This document shows positions 56,224 to 64,000 of a stretch of 64,000 nt of DNA, one piece after another. The notes beneath the pieces are model-generated. The model worked only from the letters and a program-made list of their open reading frames with translations, did no database searches and had not been told where the DNA came from. How positions within the stretch are numbered: position 1 is the stretch's first letter; the number at the start of each line of letters is the position of its first letter. Position numbers and translations under genes: made by a program. This DNA comes from Pyricularia pennisetigena (lineage: Eukaryota > Ascomycota > Sordariomycetes > Magnaporthales > Pyriculariaceae): NCBI RefSeq assembly GCF_004337985.1, contig NW_021940920.1:1596549-1660548 (forward strand), in the 5' to 3' direction.

Positions 56224-56766
56224 TCAACCCCGGCTAATCCCATCCTGGATCATGGCGTCGACCATGCGCACATGCCTCTCGGCGTTGGTCTCGCTCCACT
56301 CGTTGTCGTAGTTGAGCCCGTAGGGCCAAAAGTGGCTGCCGCCGCAGCTGATGGTGGCGCTCTGGCCGTCGAAGCTCCTGAGCAGCGGCAGCGCCTTGGG
56401 CCAGTTGCCGCTGGAGCACATGCTGTTGAAGGCGCTCGTGGTGCCGACGCCGAGCGTGTGCGAGATCTCGTGCATGGCCGTGCGCGTGTTCATGTAGGCC
56501 CGGTCGGTGCCGAACCGCAGGTCGCCGTTGAACGACGCCTCGGCCGTCGGCACGCCCGGCGTGTAGTAGACCCGGATCGTCTTGGACGCGTTCGGGCTGT
56601 GTTGGTGGTAGCGGGCCACGGCGTCGCGCATCGCCGTCTCGATCCGGGTGTAGGCGTCTGTCTGGTCCGCGGTCGGGTTGGATGCTTTCTGCAGCGACCA
56701 GTTGAGCGCGGCCGAGGCGCTGCTGGCGCAGGCCAGGGCGGTGGTGAGGATTGTGGTGAACTGCAT
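56224..56766 (-). CDS. secreted HExxH metallopeptidase-like protein, 180 aa
   Basis: ATG at 56766 is preferred over the upstream in-frame start at 56832 because it yields a signal peptide, MQFTTILTTALACASSASA. The zinc motif HEISHTLGVGTT starts at His99: H99, E100, H103, then G106. This resembles metzincin-type HExxHxxG but lacks the third His/Asp at the standard spacing. Other features are a Trp/Tyr block (SHFWPYGLNYDNEW, about 144-157) and two cysteines (117, 141). Similar compact HExxHxxGxGT proteins are secreted by fungi and bacteria. Activity on plant or microbial proteins is inference. GC content is high and the gene looks intact. Confidence 0.78.
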   Translation of the reverse strand: MQFTTILTTALACASSASAALNWSLQKASNPTADQTDAYTRIETAMRDAVARYHQHSPNASKTIRVYYTPGVPTAEASFNGDLRFGTDRAYMNTRTAMHEISHTLGVGTTSAFNSMCSSGNWPKALPLLRSFDGQSATISCGGSHFWPYGLNYDNEWSETNAERHVRMVDAMIQDGISRG

Positions 56767-57391
56767 GGCCTTTCCAGGGCTTTGTGGGGAGGAGTAGATG
56801 GGGAGCAGTGGATGGAGCCTGCACAAGATCACACGATTGTCTGTGTTCCGTGGTTGTGTTCTGAACTTCTGAGAACCCGTGCTAGACCTGGGAGTCCAAA
56901 AGTCTGGCGACGTCTGGTAATGTAATCATTGTAATGGCGTCGCGGGACATAGACCGGCTTTATCTGCAATGACAAATTGACAGTTACCCCCTCCCCCATA
57001 TTCGACCGACTCTGTACATGTCCATAGTCTCGGCTGTTGTTCCTCGGTCCCTTTGATTACTGAGCCTTGGCGAAACAAGCGACCTGCCCATTTGAGATTG
57101 TCGTATCCAGATCCAGGGCCACCACCCGGCATTCAATGCAACGCGCTCCGCATTTTGCCATGGTGCAACTAAGGCACCGTGCCAATCCGTCCGTTCTACT
57201 TTGGGAAGTCGTGCCGCGTCCAAGCCGTTGTTATCTTGGCACCATTTCATGGCCCGCCTTCTTTTTTTGGGAGTTGCTCGACTTTTAACGGGCCGCACGG
57301 GGAATTTTTTCAGGGATAGAGTAAAGAAATAAGGTAGAAGGTCCACGTAACACTGCAAACACCATGGGTTGTGCTACAGTTGGTGCCGCTT
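56767..57391. other. intergenic
   Basis: Upstream region of the metallopeptidase. The overlapping ORFs here (56926-57132, 56984-57358, 57067-57288) look like chance frames. Confidence 0.4.
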
Positions 57392-57706
57392 TCATTCGAG
57401 GACAAATTCATCCCCCCTTGCTGCCCCTGATTGCCACTCTGGATGCACTGTCAGCGTGGGATAGAGATGTAGGTAGGCCTTGTCAATGCAGGTCTGAAAC
57501 TGCGCTTTATCGATTTTGCCATCAGAAAAACTGCCTTGGGTTCTGTGGATTTCTTGCTGCAATTTGCCCAAGGCCCGAGGAGTTACTCGGTACCAATGAA
57601 TGGGATTTCGACGCTCACCATTGCATGATTGGCAATCAGCCGTCGGATCACCAGCAAATTTTCAAAAGTCCCACGTGGTGAAAGATGAAGCGAAAAAACG
57701 CGTATA
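57392..57706 (-). CDS. 3' exon of unidentified gene (partial)
   Basis: A strongly coding-like minus-strand frame of about 100 codons with no ATG. It follows a GATTAG acceptor-like site near 57707 and ends at TGA 57394-57392. It reads GTFEKFAGDPTADCQSCNGE, then HWYRVTPRALGKLQQEIHRT, then DKAQFQTCIDKAYLHLYP, and ends GDEFVLE. Three cysteines, mostly polar. An upstream exon may lie around 57770-57850, where ATG-led short frames occur (MTLLADTSNKD, MRKGCIVIVMH), but I could not find a clean donor. It could be a small secreted protein or a pseudogene with a lost 5' exon. Confidence 0.45.
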
Positions 57707-59547
57707 TCTAATCAAACCAGACTTTCCGATCTCGGCATGTCGCGGCCTGATCCTTGTTGGATGTGTCAGCCAGTAGCGTCATCCGAGGCACTAAAAATAA
57801 ACGTGCATGACAATGACAATACATCCTTTTCTCATGTGCTTAGACGAAAGTCTGTTTGTTTGAGTGCGATACGAAATGTTTGTTCGGGGAGGAGCATACG
57901 ACCTCCAAAACAGAGGCTTTGACACCATCGATTGCGGTCGATACATTGTAGCAACTCGACGCGATGTAGTTTCACAGCTGAGAAGGAATGGTAGTTTGTC
58001 GCTGTAAGGATGATGGGGTGAAGCAGGCTGGTTACCGTCTCGTCTGTAACATCTCGGACGATTTGTTTCTGATGGCAGAGGCGCCGGTGGCTTGGGTCCT
58101 CGCGCATTACGAGCATGACTGCGGCGGCAAAGATGTATGCGACGGTTTACAGCGGGACAAACAAATGTTTGGATCAATTCTCCCCTCTCCACTTAAAATA
58201 GGGCTAGATTTAGCACGCTCAATCTGAGAAGAATTTTTTTTTCACTTTGTTATGCCCCAATCACTGCTTTCTGAGGTTTCAGAAATTCACTCAAGGCGTC
58301 GGCTGGATAGGCGCCACGATCTGTGCAAGGTCATGCCTCAACATCGTTACCAACTTACCACACTGGCGGATTTGAATATGATGTGTGACGTCAGCAACGA
58401 CAACATCCCTGGATAGCGTATCGAACGCGAGTGCTTGAGGCGAACATCAGCCGCTAAGTAGTGGAAATACCCAAGTCTGAAGTGACTGCCAATGATAGTC
58501 TCGCGCCATCGGCTAAGGACGACGTTGATCCTAAGCTAGATAATCCAGCGCAATCACCCCAAGCAAATTCGATTGGAAGCCCTCCGGATCTTTGGAACGA
58601 GAGGGGCATCGGCGGTTTGTATCCGGCACTGCTCTTCGCTTTACCCCCGAGCCCGGTACAAGGCATGCATTCCGTTAGTCCTCCTACGGCGACGGTGGCC
58701 TATTACCCTCGTCCTATGAACATTCTTGCCATTAACATAAGCCATCTACAGACTCTACAAAGCTCAGAAAACATACCGAAAGACACAAAATATTCAAAGA
58801 GCCAGGGTTCGGGTGCTCATGTAACGGGTGACATTGGTTGTATCAACAATGATGCCGCACATCCCCTGATACCAAGCTGTCGGAAAGAGCCAGTTTGGTC
58901 GCCATTGAAAGAGTTAAAGAGGAATTCAATATAGCCAAAGAAATAAACAGCTAAAGGCAAGAGAAAGGCGGTGCGGGAAACCAGGCTCAGAGGGAAGAAG
59001 CCGCGCCCGCTTGCCACGACCAAAACAACGGACCTACGGGCGGCCGCCTGTCACGACCACAATGCAGCCCTTGGCGCCAGTTTCGGTCCTGGAAAGGGCT
59101 CTCAGGCGCCCGTCACCGGAATTTTCGCGTGGTCAATACCTCTTCGCAAACGGTTGCCATGCTTTTGAGCAACCTCGTGTCAGGAGTGCGGCCGAGCATT
59201 GAAGCCGCGCATCGAATGCCCTCGTAAGCATAAAAAGCCGCCGCGTGCTTTGCAAATCCCACGAGGTCATGTTTTCTGGTGGTTTACGCCGCCCTGGCCG
59301 TCCCCCACCTTTTTGCCGTGACGGAAGCAATGTTAATGTTGCGTCCGTATGGCCCATGGGTTAGCAGTCAACATGCCTTTTGGTACCAGTTTCCCTCACC
59401 AACGTTGGCTTGCTTCGATGAAGGGCTATGACTAAATTCCAAACATCCACATTGATATCTAGGGTTCTGGACACTAGGCACTAGCAATGACTGACAATTC
59501 GAGCATTCACCGTCAAAGTATCGAGCTTGCCAAATCTGACGGTGATA
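57707..59547. other. intergenic, unassigned ORFs
   Basis: Normal composition. The best frame is plus-strand 58461-58934 (157 codons, Ser/Pro-rich, non-ATG start; first ATG much later), which may be a fragment. Minus-strand 57791-58192 and others look like chance. No repeats found until the element end at 59548. Confidence 0.35.
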
Positions 59548-60892
59548 ACGTCGGGTACCCCCTGCTCGGCTCCGCCCCCTGTTCGGCACCCCGAAAATCT
59601 AACAACACAATTCCTACTTTTATAAACTAATTTAAATATAGAATTATTAACGAACAAAAATACAATCGTTTTCAGGTTGTTCCGGTTTATTAACCTTTTT
59701 TTCATTAGTTAAAAATTTCAATTCTTTTATATTATTTTCCTGTATCCAAGAATATTTTGTTTATTAACCAAGACCTCGTTTGGATCCGGAATTGCACTCT
59801 TCTTTTTAACCGGCCGTATTATTTCCAATTATATTTCCAATAATCTAATTTTTTGCTGGGCGTTAACCAAAAATATTTTTAATTTCGAAGCTTTTTTGAA
59901 TTTTTGCAAATAAACAACGTAAAATAGCGTTGGTTTTATTGGATGGGGAAATTTTTAATAATTAAAATCAAATGTTTCGGGTCGTTTTAAGGGTTTTCCA
60001 AATAAATAAAAACGGGTCGCTAATTTTTTGGGTTAGGGTTTCCGGTATTTTATCACTTTATAAACCGTTATTTTTATTTTTTATAACGCTGGCGTTGCTA
60101 TTTCTTAACAAAAAAGCTCAAAAATTGTAAAACCAAATTTACCGGTTATAAACCCATTATACGCCACTAAAATCAAATATATTTTGCTGTGAATGCTTTC
60201 GATTTAGTTAAATTATAATAAAAAAAGAAATCTCATTTTCCAACAATTGTTAAATAGCAAAATTGGTTAATAAATCCAAATTAACGTCGATAAACCTGTT
60301 TTAACGGCCTAAAAACCGATCAATCCAATAATTGGAAAACATATAACGAATAAAAGGGTAAATATAAAATATAAATATTATTTTGCTAATAAAAAATATA
60401 AATTCGTCCGTTATATATAATCCGTAACCGTCGAAAACTAATAACCGCTTTTTAGGGGTATTAAATTGGGTATACGGAATAAATATTTTTTAAACCATTC
60501 GATAACCGTTTCGTTATTTATCCACCCGTTTTCAGTTATATAAAATTACCAATTATCGAAAAAAATTAAATCCGTTGGAAATTATTGTTATTATACGTTT
60601 TTTCAAATATAACGAAAAAAGGGAAGATAATACCCGTAACCGATATATATTTAATTACTATTATCCAGCCCCGCGTTCCGGTTTTTTGGCTATAACGGCG
60701 GAATTCCGTTGAAACGTAATATCAAACCGTTAAATTCTTTATTTTCCCTTATACCGGTTTCGTTTATATTTTACCGATTTTCCGGTTTAATATCGTTAAT
60801 AACGGGGTTAATAATATACAACCACCATAATGTAATCATTTCCGTAATAACCCCATTTACCCGGGCGTTTTTTATTCGACGGGGCTTTTGGG
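59548..60892 (-). pseudogene. Fot1/Pogo-type Tc1-mariner transposase relic
   Basis: Right after TA at 59546-59547 the end ACGTCGGGTACCCCCTG matches the TIR of the foldback MITE at 17446. Minus-strand coding begins near 60892 (NTQKPRRIKNARVNGVIT). It continues with NINETGI, where the first catalytic Asp of DETG is Asn, then KRLLVFDGYG, where the second Asp is kept and His is Tyr, and then a block resembling the SHxLQPLD segment. N-terminal DNA-binding domains are missing because the second Gypsy interrupts here. Many RIP-type stops; inactive. Confidence 0.85.
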
Positions 60893-61117
60893 TATTACGA
60901 CCAGACAAGATAGGTCGGTACCAATGAGGCCAGGCGGGGTCACACCCCTCCTAACGACACTCAACCAGAGAAAACACCGACCGACAGGAAACAGAATTAC
61001 ATAAAAAACCACGTAACCCCATATAACCGCCAAAAAAACGATATAATTGATATATCATATATTAATTATAATAAAATAAATAATATGCTGGTTATGGGAT
61101 ATATTACACATATTACA
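60893..61117 (+). repeat. probable 5' LTR of second Gypsy
   Basis: Begins TATTACGACCAGACAAG (likely TGTTACGACC before RIP) exactly where the Pogo coding stops, and may end near CATATTACA at 61117. The less AT-rich block at 60905-60990 fits an LTR. The partner LTR lies outside the window, so boundaries are provisional. Confidence 0.4.
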
Positions 61118-61369
61118 CCCAGGATAACGGACTATTTAAGGACACGTTTATTATTATGTAAATAAAATTTAATTTAAAATTATTTAGCAGCAATTAATTT
61201 CCTATTTACCCAAATATCGATTATAATTTTACCCTAATTATTAAAAACCCTCATTACCCAATCGAAACGTTCAATTGTTTTAACCTACTGTATTTTACCC
61301 TAAAAACAGGTTATTTAATATTTTAATCGTAATATTTTAATTGCTTTTATTTAATATTTTATTTTGAAA

Positions 61370-64000
61370 TATACCGAATAATATCGCCGAAATAATATTT
61401 TCCAACAAAACCACCTTTTAAACCCTTTTTACCATTAACGTTCCGGCCAACGCTAACGCATTGCGCCAAATAATCGCGACGTTTTAAATAAAAAATCGAC
61501 AATTCCAAAAACGAATAACCGAATAAATTAATCGAATTAATAGAAATTATATTAAATACCCTTTATTATTACCTTATAATAACACCCCAGGTATTTTGCA
61601 GGGATTTTTTACTTGGAATCCGGGCCTATTTTTACTTTAACGAAAATAATTTCGATAATAACGCAAAAAAGGTTATTTACGTAGTTTTGCTATTAAAAAG
61701 CGATGCATTTACCTAATTCGAACCAATCCTACGAAATTATTTGGACCACGATAAGGAAAAAAACCGTAAAATTAAAAATAACCGCATTTTCGACGATTAC
61801 GAAAATTTCGAAAAATGTTTTAAAGGAATATTCGGTAACCCAAACGAGGAACGCACGGTTAAACGTAAATTGGTGCGTTTTACCCAAACCAAATCGGTAT
61901 TTAAATATATTAATAAATTTCGACAAATTACCGTTAAATTATTATGGGGCCCCGAAGCCCTAATGGCACGTTTTTATACGGGATTTAAAAAAAAGTTAAA
62001 AACGAATTTATTAAAAAAAAACGACCCGATATTTTAACCGAATACGTTAAATGAACAATTAAAATCGATAACCGATTTTACGAACGAAAATTGGAACGAC
62101 GCGAAAAACGCAGCGTATAGGGACCAATTTTGCGATAAATTAATACGGGACGCAAATACCAATACCCCAAACCGTTTCGCCAATATAATATTTTTTACGG
62201 AATATATAACGGATTTATGGATTTTAACGCGACCCAATATAAAAAATTTCGTAAAAATCCTAAAAATGGTAAATATTTTAAATGCGATAAACCAGGATAT
62301 ATAACCAAATTTTATCCTTAAAATATTTCGGATTTACACCCCGATTCCAAAAAACCACGAAAATTAAATACCACCACCCATTAACAAATATAACCGGATT
62401 AATACAATTTAATAAATTGGACCGTATATTACGATAATAATTATATAATCCATAATAACGTAAAAATGGACGTAAGATAATATTTATAAGAATCTAAAGG
62501 TATTCGGACCTTAATAATAGGAAACCGCGTATTTATTAAAACCAAACCATTAATATAATTACGCAAATAAAACGCCAAATTACCCGAATTTACGGAATTA
62601 AATATTTCAAAAAAATTAAAACCAAAACTACTGGGATAAACCCATTATATTCGGATAATTTAACAAACCCCAACGGACGAATTTAATAACGAATTAAAAA
62701 ACGAGTTTACCGAAAAGAAATTGTACCTTTAAACTTATATAATATAGCAAAGGAAAACAACCCCTATATATATAAGAAAAAATTTATCGATTTATACCGA
62801 AACGACTAATTAGTGCAATTTCCCGGAATACTATTTCGAATATAAATATAAAACTTTATAAAATTAATTAATCCAATTTTCGGAAATTACCCAATTTTGG
62901 ATACCAAATATCCCAAATATATAAAGTTTTTTTGGGTAAAATGTTTTCGAAATAATTGCGGATTATATTTTAGCAGAAAAATAATCCACGATTTTTCTCC
63001 ACGACGACGTAAAATAATAGGTATCCACGAAATATATACCACCATTAAATTACCCAATTGGGAAATTAAAATAAAATTTAACACCGAACCAGCGGTAATT
63101 TTCACCTTTTGTAACGATTGCCCTATGGTATATTATAACCAAAAACAATTTCCATAATACGAATGCACCCGAAATATTTGCAAAATAAATATATTAACCA
63201 GAATACAAGTATAATATAAAATAAAATTACGATAACCAGGACCCGCACCTATAATTAAAATCGTGTGGAACCCCAACGTTAAAAATAACGAAATATTCAT
63301 AAACGTACGAAAAACGCCTGCACCAATGGGTACCGATTTAATAAAATCAAAATTAAAAATAGCCATACGCCCCGAAATAAAAAAAATAAGGACCAACGAC
63401 GCGAGTCCAGCAAGCTAAAAAATTAAAAGAGTTAAGCGGTATAAGGTACCAAACGGTAATAATAAAAACAGAATAAAAAACCTTAAGCGCCACGCAAATT
63501 ACGAAGGTAATACACGAATATATATTCCTAAATATACGATTTAATGGAAAATTTATACGAGTATTTTTTAATAGCGGAGTATAAAGCAATTATATTTTTC
63601 CAAAAATCGTAAAAAGACGACGAATATTTTGGTAATGAAAAAAAACTATACCGATTACAAACCGTAAAAAGAAAGGTAATTTTATACGGGAACGGTATTA
63701 TCGAAATAAAAACCGTATATTTTTGGATGGAAAATTATGGACGAAAAAAACAAATTATCTTAGATATTACGGAAATAGGGAATAAAAATATAATTTTAGA
63801 AATTCCTTGGTTTGAAAAAAGCAACCCCCGGATAAACTGGATTACAGGCCAAATTTAATGAAAAAAGCATTTAATTATTAAACGATTTTTAGCATAATAG
63901 GGTTTATATAGGAAATATAGGGTACGGAAAAACCAAATAAAACAAATGGCGTATTTATAGGAAGGACGACTAACCCCGGAACCAATGTCGGAAAAAAAGC
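61370..64000 (+). pseudogene. second Ty3/Gypsy gag and protease (RIPped, partial)
   Basis: Plus-strand gag reads VVLLLKSDAFT near 61690, then FDDYENFEKCFKGIFGNPNE and ERTVKRKLVRFTQTKSVFKY (61780-61920) and GPEALMARFYTGFKKKLKT. At about 62280 the zinc knuckle reads FKCDKPGYITKFYP: the CCHC frame is visible but His and Cys positions are Tyr. Near 63790 the C-terminal end of the aspartic protease domain reads IILEIPWFEKSNPRINW, close to the LGIPWL-x-x-HNP-x-I-x-W consensus. Stops are RIP-type. The element continues past 64000, so RT and integrase are not seen. It inserted into the Pogo element. Confidence 0.8.

Noticed and set aside
56119..56925. 268-codon plus-strand ORF opposite the metallopeptidase
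   Set aside because: Ala/Val/Arg-rich antisense frame in GC-rich DNA, starting in a poly-A tract; the minus strand has the signal peptide and HExxH.
1..64000. CRISPR array, rRNA genes, telomeric repeats or bacterial operons
   Set aside because: No spaced direct repeats, rRNA-like segments or TTAGGG tracts seen; introns and LTR elements indicate a fungal nuclear genome.

Overview
This window looks like nuclear DNA of a filamentous ascomycete (Pezizomycotina), probably plant-associated. I cannot name the species from sequence alone. Short GT..AG introns of about 70-95 nt with CTAAC/CTAAT-type branch points, small signal-peptide proteins, and transposons degraded by C:G to T:A transitions all point that way. 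The decay pattern is that of repeat-induced point mutation (RIP): CpA/TpG lost, TpA gained, stop codons at former Gln/Trp codons, Asp to Asn and His/Cys to Tyr changes. The window alternates between AT-rich RIP blocks (about 1-13.2, 15.7-18.2, 36.9-51.06 and 59.6-64.0 kb) and islands of normal composition (about 13.3-15.3, 18.3-36.8 and 51.1-59.5 kb).

Left block: a decayed SNF2-type helicase gene (about 3.2-8.0 kb, minus), unidentified RIPped sequence, a hAT transposase relic (12.4-12.65 kb) and a hAT end. Two copies of a dispersed repeat (here called R1) sit inverted at 11.46-11.81 and 15.36-15.70 kb. Between them is a small island with a gene for a 121-aa secreted protein. A foldback MITE with TIRs of about 310 bp follows at 17.45-18.23 kb. 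Central island: four small secreted-protein (effector-like) genes at 23.8, 31.5, 33.4 and 36.5 kb, one soluble hypothetical gene at 25.8 kb, three short TIR elements, and relics of enzymes such as a BBE-type FAD oxidoreductase. It also holds a 280-bp N gap and a 2-N/poly-G gap.

The 36.9-51.33 kb block is a three-level nest resolved to the base. A 472-bp Tc1/mariner-type MITE is split by a minus-strand chromodomain Gypsy element (188-bp LTRs, TSD AAATA). That Gypsy is split by a plus-strand Copia element (661/655-bp LTRs, TSD TTACC). The Gypsy has an antisense ORF and a 120-bp tandem array between pol and its 3' LTR. The Copia LTRs carry a tRNA-like pair of RNA polymerase III A and B boxes.

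Right island: a hAT MITE with a perfect 8-bp TSD, a short-chain dehydrogenase (54.7-55.7 kb), a secreted HExxH metallopeptidase (56.2-56.8 kb) and the 3' exon of an unidentified gene (57.4-57.7 kb). Right block: a RIPped Fot1/Pogo transposase (59.55-60.89 kb) is interrupted by a second Gypsy whose gag and protease run off the window end.

Taken together this resembles the transposon-rich, effector-bearing compartment of a fungal pathogen or endophyte. The secreted-protein genes sit in small islands bounded by RIP-inactivated elements. Effector function is inferred only from size, signal peptide and context.
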